NCBI GenBank assembly: GCA_963854835.1
Contig: OY978527.1
Coordinates: 24,518,557-24,582,556 of the forward strand
DNA length: 64,000 bases
Source: Megamerina dolium
Taxonomy: Eukaryota > Arthropoda > Insecta > Diptera > Megamerinidae
Direction: 5' to 3'
A model generated the notes under the pieces. That model did not search any database, was not told the origin of the DNA, and saw nothing but the letters and a program-made list of their open reading frames with translations. The position numbers and the translations under genes are program-made. Below are positions 11,840 to 25,489 of the stretch, in pieces (position 1 is the first letter of the stretch; each line of letters starts with the position of its first letter).

Positions 11840-13753
11840 GCGACAATTATGTATTAAGACTGCCTCTAGAAAACACAATTAAATCACGATATCTGCTAAT
11901 TTTTATTCTATTCGAAATATTCTCCTGCTGATTCAATACACTTGTTACATCGATTTAATAGTGATCTAAACGCGTGTTCCAGCTCATTTTTCGGAATTGC
12001 CTCCAGTGCCCTCGTCGAAGCCCGTTGTATGGTCTGAGTGTCATCCTTTCAATTTCAATTTCAGTTTTGGGGACAAAAGAAGTCGCATCCAAATGCCAAA
12101 TCAGGTGAGTACGGCGGGTGATTAAACACACAGACCTGATTCCGAGCCAAAAATTGACGAACAATGCGTGCTGTGTGTTAATTTTCATGTTAAAATTTCA
12201 ACATCAAACGAACACGTGTTTTGTAAAATTAATGTCAATAAACATTAAATGTCAACCAAATGCCATGAAATTTTGACAGTTAGTAGAGGAAGGTTGAAGC
12301 TTCAAAACGCATGTGCTCACACATGCACCACCTGTCATTTGGAGTGCTAAATATAAGTTTGACCAATGGTAATATTTATTTGTGAGCCTTTTTCTATCTG
12401 GATAAAAGCATTTGAGAGATAGAGTCAAGCAAGTATGTTCGCGGCATTGAAGAGCTAAAAACAAAACAACAACAAAAAATCAAAAATGCAGAGAGGCGAA
12501 AAAAGAAAAAACCCATTTTCTTTCTTTTATGTTTGTTATTTGAACTATTTTTATGCTTTTAATAATCCGACATAAAACTCAAGCAATCAAAATGGGCGCC
12601 AACCAAAACTATGCGTTCAATTTGCAGTTGTTGCCACAGCGAACTGTTTTTTTTTTCAAGATAATTGTTCTGGTGGTCGGTCGTGTTTTCGGAAGCTAAC
12701 GTGTCTAACTACCTCAACCGTGTGGGTCCATCGCAATTCTTGTCTTGTAGTTCGTTCTGGGCGCTATGTGATGGAACCTTCAATCTGTAATGATGTAGCT
12801 AGTTGTGCTTGCTATATGATATCACCTTCATTTTTCAATGGGGGTCCTCCATGTGGCTACAAGGCTGACATCACCGCACTTCAGGAAATGCGTTGGATGG
12901 GACAGGGCTGCTCTAAAAGTGAATCTTGTGATATATGTATTTTACAGTTGCCATGCTGAGAGGCGCAAACTCGAATGTGGATTTGTTTGAAGGACGTTTC
13001 GACCAAAGCAAGCTTTTTTCATCATCTCGAAGAAGTTTATAAACACTTCCCCCGCCACGATATCAAAATTGTGCTTGGCGACTTTAATGGCAGAGTGGGC
13101 GATGAAGGTTCCTTTGGTCCAACTGTTGGAAAATTCAGCCACCATAGGAACACTTCCGATAACGGAATGAGGCTGATTGACTTCGCCTCACGAAACATGG
13201 TAATTGGCAGTACCAGATTTCGGCATCTCTACATCCATTAAGTTTCTTCAGATCAACGACATAAAAGTCGAATTGATCACGTGATGATCGACCAAAGGCA
13301 TGCTTCCAATGTGATGGACGTTAAATGGATCCGTGTTGCCAACTGCGACTCGGATCACTATTTTTACGCTTTAAATAATCCGACATAAAACTCAAGCAAT
13401 CAATATGGGCGCCGACCAAAACTTTGTTTTCAATTTGAAGATGTTGCCACAACAAATTTTTAATAGAAATTAGCAAGATGACAGTTCATGATAGTTCATT
13501 ACTATTTATTAAGATAATTGCTCTCATAATTATTGATTTGTATGGGCAAGATGCTGTCATCATTGGCAATACATAATGCCTGATAACATTATCAACATAA
13601 AAACTGATGCCGTGTAACGCGCCAAAGAAAAAGTAGACAAAAAACTAGCCAAGAGAACAGCCCAAAGACGTAAAGTGTGTTAACTGAAATTGCTCCAACG
13701 GAAAATAAATCCTAATGCCTGTGACAGACATCGGGTAAACGTACCGTGATAGT
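11838..13753 (+). repeat. Composite inverted unit, right arm (unit R)
   Basis: Inverted partner of 8896-10840. In plus orientation it holds a reversed mariner end (about 11870-12150), an unassigned AT-rich part, a block of about 95 bp (12541-12640), RTE leader and endonuclease sequence (12668-13362), and a second diverged copy of that block (13361-13460). It ends CGTACCGTGATAGT. It is about 30 bp shorter than unit L because of small deletions in and near the mariner piece. Confidence 0.9.
12668..13362 (+). pseudogene. RTE 5' leader and endonuclease fragment in unit R
   Basis: Plus-strand counterpart of 9300-10003 with the same internal deletion. The segment 12975-13241 differs from its partner by one residue (SDNG against SDKG). 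Confidence 0.8.
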
Positions 13754-13970
13754 GTACGAGCTGTATGCCGATATTGATAAAGTAAAGCGCATCAAAATCC
13801 AGCGGCTGCGCTGGCTAGGTCACGTCGAGCGAATGGAAGAACACGTTTCAGCTAAGAAGGTGTTATATTCGGAACCCGTTGGAGGACGACGCAGAAGAGG
13901 AAGACCTAACCTCCGGTGGAAAGACTAAGTACTGGAGAAGTACTGACGGCGCTTGGAATTTCTAACTGGC

Positions 13971-13973
<3 letters not shown>
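13754..13973 (+). mobile_element. RTE 3' fragment after unit R
   Basis: Resumes the RTE coding sequence with the 72-bp repeat (13754-13825), then [10 protein letters not shown] and RRRGRPNLRWKD followed by a stop. It breaks off at TAACTGGCGCCA, where a (TA)n tract takes over before the gene's true end. Confidence 0.85.

Positions 13974-14038
<65 letters not shown>
13974..14038. repeat. (TA)n microsatellite, left flank of Tc1-like element
   Basis: Pure TA; its last TA serves as the left target dinucleotide of the transposon at 14039. Confidence 0.96.
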
Positions 14039-15873
<1,835 letters not shown>

Positions 15874-15883
15874 TAGATAGATA

Positions 15884-16200
15884 AGTGGCACTTAAAGCCC
15901 CAAAGGGCTCATTGGCCGAGCTTCTCTTCCATTACTGTTGTGCGTCTTAAATTTGGACAGTATTAGAAGGGACCTACTTATTTTAGCCGGTTCCGAACGG
16001 CAGAACACTTGTGACATCACTTTTTCTGAGCTTTGTTACACAGTTCTTTAAGAAGCTTTTTCATGACTGTCGGAAGAATTGCCAATTGCTTGCCGACAGG
16101 TGCCGACTTATCGATATTAAATTTGTTATGCATCAGCCGGGGATTGAACCACGACCTACAGATCGGAAGGCGAACACACTAACCACTGAGCTACGGCACA
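15884..16200 (-). mobile_element. tRNA-derived SINE, full-length
   Basis: Reads on the minus strand from GCCGTAGCTCAGTGGTTAG (A-box side of the tRNA-like head) through GGTTCAATCCC (B box) to the tail AAGCCCTTTGG and GGGGCTTTAAGTGCCAC. The tail abuts the (TA)n tract at 15871. Confidence 0.88.
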
Positions 16201-16204
16201 TATT

Positions 16205-16380
<176 letters not shown>

Positions 16381-17230
16381 AATGCTCGACCAATTGAGGT
16401 GGCCACGCCAGAAACGGTCAAGAAAATCCACAAAATGGTATTGGATGATCGCCGGCTGAAGATGCGTGAGTCAGGTAAAATTACAGGCATTTCAAAAAGT
16501 GCTATACATCGTATATTGACCGAAAATTTGGAGATGAAAAAGCTGTGTGCAAGATGGATGCCGCGTTTGCTCACAATAGAACAAAAACAACGTCGTGAAG
16601 ATGTTTTTATAGAGTGTTTGGCGATGTTTCACAGTAATAAAGCCGAGTTTTTGCGTCAATTCGTAACTATGGATGAGACATGGGTCCTCGACTTCACACC
16701 TGAGACAACGGAGCAGTCAAAACAGTGGACTTAAAGGGGAGAATCGGGTCCAAAGAAGGCGAAGACAGTTCCATCTGGAGCCAAGGTTATGGCGTCTATT
16801 TTGTGGGATAATTTTTATTGATTATCTTTAAAAAGGAAAAACAATCAACCGCGAATATTATGCTAATTGTTGCAGCGTTTAAGTGATGAAATTAAAAAAT
16901 AACGCCGCATTTAGCGAAAAAGAAAGTGTTGTTTCATCAAGACAATGCACAAGTTCACACATCCGCTATTGCGATGGCCAAAGTCAATGAGTTAAAGCTC
17001 GAATTGCTTCAGCACGCACCTTATTCACCAGATTTAGCTCCTTCGGATTATATTCTATTTCCAAATTTGAAAAAATGGATTGGTGATTTGCAAACAATGA
17101 AGAGGTGGGGTCTGCGGTAGATGGCTATTTTAATGAGCTTGACAGTGCATACTATAAACAGGGTATCGAAGCTATAGAATATCTCGGGGAAAAGTGTATA
17201 GAGGTAAAAGAAGAGTATCTTGAGAAATAA
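16381..17230 (+). pseudogene. Mariner transposase relic (DD34D)
   Basis: 5'-truncated and decayed mariner gene. It retains an N-terminal helix-turn-helix part (ATPETVKKIHKMV), the first catalytic motif TMDETWV, YTPE-like FTPETTEQSKQW, then HQDNAQVHT and PYSPDLAPSDY, with 34 residues between the second and third D. Stops at 16732 and in 16820-16900 and at least one frame change break it. The C-terminal part ends near EEYLEK and the stop at 17228. The left side is joined directly to a SINE tail fragment. I did not find both terminal repeats. Confidence 0.85.
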
Positions 17231-18709
17231 AGAAGAATTTTCCCAAATTTGTTATTTTCTTTGTTAGGTTGGGTAGTTCTGGGACCTCCACCGTAATTAT
17301 TCACATCGATTATTAATCACGGATTATATTACTTTTTCCTTTTTTTTGTTCCACGGAACATGGAATGTTTACAATGCAGAGGAAATGTCTCTGGAGATTT
17401 AACCAATTGACTGAGTTTTTCGGAAACGCGGTGGTTTTTTAAATGCAGGATTCACTGCCGCATGTGAAGACTTAATAAGCGCCTGAAAGTGAAGAAAGCC
17501 AAGCAGAGAATAATGGGCTACAAAAAGTTCCTCGAAATCAACCTCTAATTGTGGTAAATAAAAGTTATTAAAGGTATGTCGATTTAGTAACTGTATTACT
17601 ACTTAAGTTAATATAATTTTTTATTTTAAATACCCTTTCAGACCAACTGTACAAATAAATCCTCAATGCTCCTCAATGATCAAAAAACCTTCAAAAACCA
17701 TTGCTTTAAAGGTGGCAAAATAGTTCAATATGTTTATTTGTACTTGTTTGTTTACGAAATATACATATTGCCTACGCCAGGAGAAGCGTCGCGCCCACTG
17801 CTCATTAGAAATCCTTTGTGTTAAAAGAATGAGGTGATTTGCCAACTCGCCACTTTATATTCGCGTATTATTAAGAACAATTTATATTGTTTACCTTTCG
17901 ATCGGTGTAACAAATCACATGATAAAATTAATATTGATTGTTATGAGCAATGCGCGCGAACGTCTCTCCCTTCATTTCTTTTTTCTTTATTTAATCACTC
18001 AAATGATTAATTTTATAATATAATAATTATCTATTGAATTGTACTGAAAATATAAAATAAACTATTAATATTAAACCGTTATTGAAAATTAGAGATATTT
18101 TTATTGTTTGATGATGACATCATCGCGAATCTTTTCAAGGCTAAAAAGGAAAAATTTATTAGAGAAGGATGTTCCATAACTTTTCTTAGTTTAAGTCAAG
18201 TAGCAACATCCATACGTACAAACACATTATCCTCATGTACGACGATTGCAATATTTTTGTTTCTATATATTTTTTCACTAGAAATTCGTATTCAATATGA
18301 TCAGCTGATTTTGACATTCAGAATCACTTTTACAAAAACAAAATACACGTACTTTTTGTATTTGTACATCCGCTACCACCTAATACGAATTCGCCTTGAG
18401 CACGCCGATATGGCAGGAGCACTCAGTTGATGTCGAACATTCATGCGGTGAAGTTGTGCTCCCGTCTGTTTTGTTCAAAATGTTCTATAACCAATTAGAG
18501 TACAATTTTTTGCTTAGCATATGATAGAGAGAATGATAGAGATTGCGCCCGGAGTGAATAGTTATCTTTTTGGTTGGAGTTTGACAGCATACTGCCGTCT
18601 TAAACGAAAAGAAGATTAACCGAAAAGGACAAATAAATTGTATAATTCTTGCAATTGTATAGTACGCGGTAACTTAAAATCTTCATTGAAAAACAGGTGG
18701 TTTTTATAA
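17231..18709. other. AT-rich stretch, no recognised gene
   Basis: Nothing I can assign. The last ~170 bp may be the leader of the P-like gene that starts at 18710. Confidence 0.5.
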
Positions 18710-19326
18710 ATGAAGTGTGCAGTGGCGAGTTGCAATAACGATAGTTCCGACAAATCGTTATTAAAGAACCTTTTTACCTTTCCGTGTAATGTGGATTTGC
18801 AAAAACGTGGATTCATAAATGGTGATTTTATCAACCTCTAGCAGAAATGCATATACGATATGTTATAATCATCTACAATTTTCTCATGTGTTATGTTTAG
18901 CACAATACGTGTTAATCCTGACATTGACGACACACCCTCAGAAATGGTGGAGCTGGAAGGATTGGTATATGATGGCCTCGAAAATATTGCTGGCTATATA
19001 TGTCTTAAATTACTACACAAAGTGGGAGATATTGCGATTCATGATGGCGCTGATGCAAGTTATACATGGGTAAATCACCTGGGAAAAAACCTACCGAAGA
19101 ACTCGTGGTTCAATTGAACTCGCTTGAAAATATTTTTAACGCAATTAGTGGAAATGGGTTGCTCATAACAAATAATTTTTTACAAAAACATATTGGTTTC
19201 TTCCAGTATTAATTGCAATATTAAGGTAAAGAAATGGTTCTTCCAGGTTAGATTAGAAAACTAAACAAAGAAATTGAAGAAGCCGCTCACAAGAAACAAA
19301 GAAAATTCACTGAAATAGTAACTTAG
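18710..19326 (+). pseudogene. Internally deleted P-like transposase (THAP start plus C-terminus)
   Basis: A short THAP zinc-finger start, MKCAVASCNND with LFTFPC and LQKR (C-x4-C), opens at 18710 and stops at 18839-18841. About 70 bp later the frame is that of the transposase end: MVELEGLVYDGLENIAGYI matches the P-element DAMEYIAGYV region. A one-base shift near 19078 leads to KKPTEELVVQLNSLENIF and ITNNF, and the last residues before TAG at 19324 include LNKEIEE. The whole catalytic middle is absent. It is a different family from the relic at 72-1094, since the C-terminal tails differ. Domain identity is inferred from motif recall. Confidence 0.7.
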
Positions 19327-20037
19327 TTTTTATTAATTCTTTTTTAATTCTTAATTAATTTTTTTTAAATTATTGATATAATTATTATTTTTTTTTTAAA
19401 ATATTTATACATATATACATACGTGCACAATAAAACTTGTAATGAAAACACGAAACCACTTTACTTTTATTTATATATTTAGATCCATGGCTCCTCCACT
19501 TAGGCAACTTCTGGTCACTTTAGTTTACATACATATTTTCTCGGTATATTTATTTACTTGTTTCTTTTAATATTTTCCATAATAAAGTAATAAAAATTGC
19601 TTGTTTCACAATTTTGTATAAACGTTCGCAGTTTTATTTACCTTTTGTATGGGATTTTGACACTTCTTATTTGCCTACTATTCGTACTGTTTCGATTATT
19701 ACGTCTCAGGGCGCAATCTGTATTTTCATCTAACTCTTTTTTAAAGAAAGGTATTAGAAAAGGTTTTTCGCTATTAAACAATTATGTATTAACACATTTG
19801 TTGAAAATTATGACGACTTGTTTCTGTTAACTATTTCACACTTATATTAAACAATTTTTTTCTACTTTTTAATTCTATCTCCCACTAAAGTCTTTTTTAG
19901 TTTTTTAAAGTATTACTTTTTCTTTATTAAATGAGGTACATGTTGAGGTACATACATATTCAGGCTTCTCCTGAACAAAATTCCACGTGAATGTCCTGTC
20001 AGCAATGCGAAAATTTGGTAGCATAAGGCTGAGCCGG
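19327..20037. other. AT-rich stretch, no recognised gene
   Basis: Short frames only; nothing assigned. Confidence 0.5.
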
Positions 20038-20346
20038 GGGTGCCGTAGCTCAGTGGTTAGTATGCTGACCTTCTGATCTGTAGATCGTGGTTCAATGCCT
20101 GGCTGAAGCATAACAAATTTAATATCGAAAAGATTTTTTTTCGAACGGTACCCACCTGTCAGCAAGCTGTGTTACTGCCGGAATATTTCCGGCTCAGAAA
20201 AAGTGATGTCGCAAGAGTTCTGCCGTTCGGAACCGGCTAAAATAAGTAGGCCCCTGTAATAATGTCCAAAATTTAACACGCACACCAGAATGAAGAAGAA
20301 GCTCGGCCAAAGAGCTCTTCAGGGCTTTAAGAGCTACATATTTATT
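20038..20346 (+). mobile_element. tRNA-derived SINE, full-length but diverged
   Basis: Head TGCCGTAGCTCAGTGGTTAG, B box GGTTCAATGCC (one change), the body shared with the other copies but with a ~60-bp deletion near 20163, and the tail GGGCTTTAAGAGCTACATAT. It has no (TA)n tail. Confidence 0.85.
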
Positions 20347-20640
20347 TTTCTTAAGCCTGATATAAAAAAAAATTAAAAACAATAATTAGATATAACAATT
20401 CATAATAAAAGAATTCGTTAATTAAATTAGTACATAAAAAGTAAACGTATCAATTCATAAAGAAATATATAAATTAATTATATTTGCTTCGTTGATTTTA
20501 AGCCTATTATTTTGAAATATTTGTGCCTGTTTATTGAGCTCAATTACACAATTAAACAAATTTTTACTTTTGTTTTTGATTTATAAAATGTATTAACTGA
20601 TCGAAATATTGACAAAAATAAATAAATTATTGAATTCCAA
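20347..20640. other. AT-rich stretch, no recognised gene
   Basis: Nothing assigned. Confidence 0.5.
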
Positions 20641-21796
20641 GCAAATGTAAACATTTCTTTAATTGTGAAGCAGTACTGCTCAGCAGTATTTCTGGACGTT
20701 GCACAAGCTTTTGACAAGGTTTGGCATGATGGCCTACTTCACAAAATCGGTTGTCTCTTTCCTGATAACATTTGCAAAATATTAAAGAGCTATCTGCTGA
20801 ATAGGAAATTTATGGTTAAACAAAGTTCGTATTTAACTCAAACACGTACGATAATGGCTGGGGTCCCGCAAGGAAGCGTCTTAGGTCCCTTTTTATATCT
20901 AATCTACACTTCAGATATACCAACAAATGGCAATCTTTTCACATCAACTTTTGCAGACGATACAGCGTCGATGATAATCCCAGTAAAGCGTCAGAAAAAC
21001 TGCAAAGTCACTTAAAAAGAGTACAACACTGGCTGGAGACATGGCGAATCAACGAATCAAAATGCGTCCATATGACTTTCACGTTGAACAGAAAAACATG
21101 CCCTCAACTACAAATTAATGGTCAAAAAATACCACATAAAAACAAAGTGACCTATCTGGGCTTTCATCTCGATAGAAGGTCAACCTGGAAGAAGCACATT
21201 GAATCAAAGCAATCGCATGCTAAATTAAAAGCAGCCAAACTTTATTGGTTGATTAGAAACACCTCGAAATTGTCACTTCATAATAAAATGCTTATATTCA
21301 AGTCCACCATTAAACCAATTTGGAGCTAAGGCATTCAGCTTTGGGGCACTTCTTCAAACTCTAATATTGAGAAAATTCAGCGTGTTCAATCTAAAATCCT
21401 TAGACGTCTTTGCCGAGCTCCTTGGTACATCAGTAACACAAATATACACGGACCTACAGATTGACACTATTAAAATAGACATAGGGAAACATTGCCAACG
21501 TTACTCTGAACGACTAAGTAATCATCCTAATACTCTAGCGAGAGAGCTCCTTAAGCTTAAATATATTAAAAGACTAAAAAGGAAAAATGTTTAATATATA
21601 TCTTTCACATAATCTCTCATTACTATTATATATGTCCTTCATGACATCACATGTTATATTTGTTTGCTTTAATTTATTTGAATGATGTACACATTGGTGT
21701 AGAATCAACAAAATGTATTTTTTAGTATGTAAGATTTGTATAATTATTGTTAGTTTCGTAAGATACAATAAATAGAAGAAATTGAAAAAAAAAAAA
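20641..21796 (+). mobile_element. Jockey-type LINE, 5'-truncated, with poly(A)
   Basis: Starts inside the reverse transcriptase and ends in a run of A at 21785-21796 after an AATAAA-like signal, the usual 5'-truncated LINE form. Coding content is listed separately. Confidence 0.8.
20665..21590 (+). pseudogene. Jockey-type reverse transcriptase fragment
   Basis: Palm motif A reads AVFLDVAQAFDKVWHDGL, motif B GVPQGSVLGPFLYLIYTSD, and motif C TFADDTA, typical of the jockey clade. Frame breaks follow near 21000-21015 and a stop at 21327-21329 (after KPIWS); further on are GIQLWGTSSNSNIEKIQR and APWYISNTNIH. Sequence upstream of motif A is missing. It is a close relative of the minus-strand fragment at 23430-24300. 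Confidence 0.85.
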
Positions 21797-21869
21797 TTGT
21801 GAATCCTGGCTGTTGGAGTGCCTGCAGAAATATTTGCTGCCTCTTCCACAATCTTGTTGATTCCGTCAC

Positions 21870-21941
21870 TTTCACTGTATTTTATACAGTGAATACACTG
21901 TATATTATACAGTGAATACACTGTATATTATACAATTTATT
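21870..21941. repeat. Tandem palindromic repeat
   Basis: About three copies of a 23-bp unit built from ATACAGTGAATACACTGTAT, itself a palindrome with an AATA loop. It lies between the jockey fragment and the gypsy relic. Confidence 0.75.
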
Positions 21942-21982
21942 TCATCAACTCTCAAATATCTATACTAGGTTATACTGCCCTC

Positions 21983-23345
21983 CTCTTAATCTTGTTCGTC
22001 CCGAACAAGTTTTTATACTTCCCCTGATATGGCGCAAGTCGCTCCAAGTGCACTACTTTCAACTTTGCTCTTTTATTCCAGGCACGTTGAATACAATACA
22101 CTACGTCATTTATCTTTGCTATAATTTCATATGGTCATTCCCAATGAGTCTGTAGTTTAGGGAACAGGCCTTTCTTTAGATGTGGTTTATGAAGCTTTAC
22201 AAGCTCTCCTTCATAGAACGCTTTTGTATTTGTTTTCAAATTATACATGGCCTTCATCTTATCGCTTATCATCTGCGATCGCTCTCTGACGAACTGATGT
22301 ACTTCATCCAACTGCTCCCGCTGTTGCGACTCCAAATTTTAATTCAGCCGGCAGTCGTAAATCGTTTCCAAAAATTTCTGGTATAGTAGCCGTCGTATCA
22401 TGATGTGTGCATCTATATGCCATGAGGAACATTGGTATATGTATATTCCAGTATCTTTGGTATTTATCTACGACCTTTCTTAAATATTCCTCCAAGGTAC
22501 GGTTAAATCGTTCTACCATGCCATGAGATTGTGGATGCAAAGGTGTTGTATGAGTTTTGTATACACCCAACATATGGCATATATCTTGGAATACAACTGA
22601 TTTGAAATTTCGACCTTGGTCTGGTTTTGGTACACCTAAACGAGTAATCCATTGGTTGACGAATACATCCGCAACTGTACTAGCTTCTTGATTTCGAATG
22701 CGTTATACTTCAGGCCATTTACTGAAGTAATCTATAACCACCAGAACATACATGTTCCCTGCGTTGCTTATTGGAAATGGTCCAGTTATGCCCATAGCAA
22801 TTCGCTCAAATGGAGCACCTACGGTGTATTGGTGCGTCTTACCTCGACTTTTCTTAGTGGGACATTTGGCCATCGCACATTGCTTACACTTCCGAATCGA
22901 ATCAGCGACATGGTCGTGGCATCCAACCCAATAAAATCATTTCTTTTTTTTCTCGACGGTTCTGGTGATCCCAAATGCCCTCCACTGGAGGAATTGTGCT
23001 ACTCAGCTATCACTTCATTTATTCTTGCCTTGGGTACCACTAGTAGATCATTAGTGATTTTTCCATATTCAATTTCCCATGCTCGAAATAAACATCCGTC
23101 TCGTAAGTGCAGGCTTTGCCACTGCGCCCAGTATGCCTTTGCTATTGGACTCTCATTAGCCATTTCTTACCAATCTGGACGTATGCCCTGTTTCTTGTAT
23201 TCCATAATCTTTATGAGATCTGGGTCGTTCCGATGATCTTCTTGAACTCGTTCGCTGGTACATGACTCCTCCGGCAATATATTCGTAAGTCGTATGTCGA
23301 CAATGTGCTCCTTGCTTTCCACTCGAGAACAATGTTTACATTCCA
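21983..23345 (-). pseudogene. Ty3/gypsy integrase relic (same family as 53281-56982)
   Basis: Minus-strand copy of the integrase half of the LTR element at 53281-56982, more decayed. Recognisable pieces are TTPLHPQSHGMVERFNRTLE around the catalytic E, VFEYEGELVKLHKP-like C-terminal sequence, and at its 5' end CKHCSRVESKE, the linker that normally follows RNase H in 412-like elements; the young copy lacks this piece. Stops and frameshifts are frequent. At 21983-22025 it reaches the polypurine tract (AAGAGGAGGGCAG) and the same CTTGTTCG/CGAACAAG hairpin. The sequence beyond is not the LTR of the young copy, though its first bases (ATAACCTAGTATAGATA) look distantly related. Confidence 0.85.
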
Positions 23346-23429
23346 TTTGAAAGTATTCAAATCTTACAAACTAACTTAAAATTATGTGATATTTCCTGTG
23401 TTCCTTCACAATTTGTTAAGTCGCGAGGT

Positions 23430-24300
23430 TTAGCAATTACACAGCTTATTCAATGAGTAATTTCTTTTTAAACGTCGATGGCCTGTGCTCAGCAACAATT
23501 GTCTAGCAAGAGGATTTTGATGGTTGTGTAATTTTTGAATGTAGCTTCTGCAGGACTTTGCAACTTCCTCAGAAATTGTGGGTACATTCGAATCTCGATG
23601 GATGTTAACGTTCCTCATATACCAAGGCGCGTTTACAATAATTCTCAGGCACTTGGGTTGTATTCGCTGCAATTTTTCGATATTTGAGGGAGTTGCGGTG
23701 CCCCATAACTGAATACCATAAGTCCAGATTGGCATCAGGATTGTTTTATATAATAGTACTTTGTATTCGGGATTTAACTTTGAGCTTTTGTGTAACACCC
23801 ACCGTAACTGATTAATTTTAAGCTTGATCTGAGTTTTCTTTGCCTCTTTGTGATTGTTCCAGGTCAGCCTTCTGTCGATTTGAATACCCAAGTACTTTGT
23901 TGAGGAACATTGTGGAACTGATTGGCCATTTATTTTAAGTGGGGGACAGGTATTTAGCCTTAGTGTGAAGGTTATGTGTACGCTCTTTGATCCATTGACT
24001 TTTATGAGCCATTTTGATTTAGTAGCTTTTATGCGGTTAGAGCGAGAGCACAATATTGCCGTATCATCAGCAAAGGTCGATATGAATGTATAGTTATTGT
24101 TGCGCATATTTCAATTGTATAAGAGATACAATAAGGAGCCCAAAAGGCTTCCTTGAGGAACGCCAGCGTGAATATCCAATGGATTTGTTGTGTGATCCTT
24201 GTGATATACCAGAAATTGTATTTTCGTGCGATAGCTACCAGAGACATATATGCTTAGAGAATTCTCATATTCCAGTATACAAAATTTTAAAAGGAATAAC
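23430..24300 (-). pseudogene. Jockey-type reverse transcriptase fragment, reverse strand
   Basis: Begins near HAGVPQGSLLGSLLYLLYN (motif B), changes frame, then STFADDTAILCSRSNRIK (motif C) and YLGIQIDRRLTWNNH, and later GIQLWGTATPSNIEKLQR and APWYMRNVNIHRDSNV before the stop at 23430. The palm motif A side is lost at about 24300. It is a close relative of 20665-21590 but longer at the C-terminus. Confidence 0.85.
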
Positions 24301-24312
24301 CAGAAATCAGCG
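24238..24312 (+). repeat. Short inverted repeat, left copy
   Basis: About 70 bp here are repeated in inverted form at 25420-25488 with about 90% identity by eye. A second, inner inverted pair of about 50 bp lies at 24328-24379 and 24670-24724. I see no transposase between them. The outer right copy joins onto the gypsy relic that starts at 25490, so this may be gypsy sequence repeated in opposite orientation. Confidence 0.65.
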
Positions 24313-24479
24313 GGAGTGGATTTTCTGTCTTCCATATACAAAACAAACTCATGCGCCACAAGACGGGTCGAACTTCTATGGCGAGATGTGCACAGATATA
24401 TTTTTTTAAAAAATTTTATTTTAAAATATTTTTGTATGAAGACACATACTTATTTCTCAAATGCGGTGAGTCAAAATTA

Positions 24480-25290
24480 ATTTTAGTCCCTTCGCTTCTC
24501 GAAAGAAATTTCTTATTTTGCTAAATGGAATTGAAGATTTTAATTTTAATTTTACCAGTGGAATACACGGGGTTTAAATAGATTTCAGAACCGCGGTATC
24601 TTAGAAAAATATACCTAGGATCTATGTATAGTTTCAGAATTTGGTACATGTTTTGTCGATTTTTTCTCCATACAAGCTCGAGCCGTCTTGTGGCGCATGA
24701 ATTTGTTTTGTATATGGAAGACAAAATAGAAGATAAGACAATTGAAGAGTATTTTTCTTCCCCAAGAAACGAGAGCGAAGCAACAACAAATACGCAGGCG
24801 TAAGTAGATGAGTGTGTGTACCAATGCGATTGAAATCGACGAAATTCTTGATCGTCTTGTGTTGTGTTGGGGTGCTTCTTCTTGATTTTGGTGGCTGTTG
24901 GATGGCATGAAATGACAAAATCTTCAAAAAATGCCAAATAATTCCATCGCAAGTGCTGTGTTGCCGATTGAGTGCAATTATCAATGTAAAATAGTATTTT
25001 GCATACGTATATATACTTTTTACATAGGCACATAGAGAAATTGAAATTGAGCGAGTTTGATTGTTTTTAAGTTGCAGATATGTACATATGTGCGTATGTA
25101 CATATATGGATAGAATAAGAATTGATTGCACATGCGTGTTGGATATTGATAAGGCATTTTTATTTCTCTGATGATATAATATATAAATTTTTTGTAAATT
25201 TTAATTCTAATTTTTTTATAAAATAAGATGTTTTTAAAAAAATCAAATGAAATAAATAAATTATGTCTAAATAATAAATATTACTTAAAG
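24480..25290. other. AT-rich stretch, no recognised gene
   Basis: Several overlapping minus-strand frames exist between 24521 and 25131 but none shows a motif I recognise. Confidence 0.45.
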
Positions 25291-25419
25291 ATTAAAAAAC
25301 AAATAATATTAAATAAATGATATCTTCCAATACCATGTCTTCTTCCAATACCATGTCGTTTTCTACTTTTAGCGGTGTGATCGAACAATTTGTTCGATTG
25401 TCCACTTCTATTTCTGATT

Positions 25420-25488
25420 TCTGATTATTCCTTTTAAAATATTGTATACTGGAATATGAGAATTCTCTAAGCATATATGTCTCTGGTA
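25420..25488 (-). repeat. Short inverted repeat, right copy
   Basis: Inverted partner of 24238-24312. Confidence 0.65.
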
Positions 25489-25489
25489 T

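Noticed and set aside
8896..13753. Classic foldback DNA transposon with long terminal inverted repeats
   Set aside because: The arms are mosaics of unrelated element pieces, and one arm alone has its own 72-bp flanking duplication, so two inserted or copied units explain it better.
22652..23236. 194-codon plus-strand frame
   Set aside because: Shadow of the gypsy integrase read on the opposite strand.
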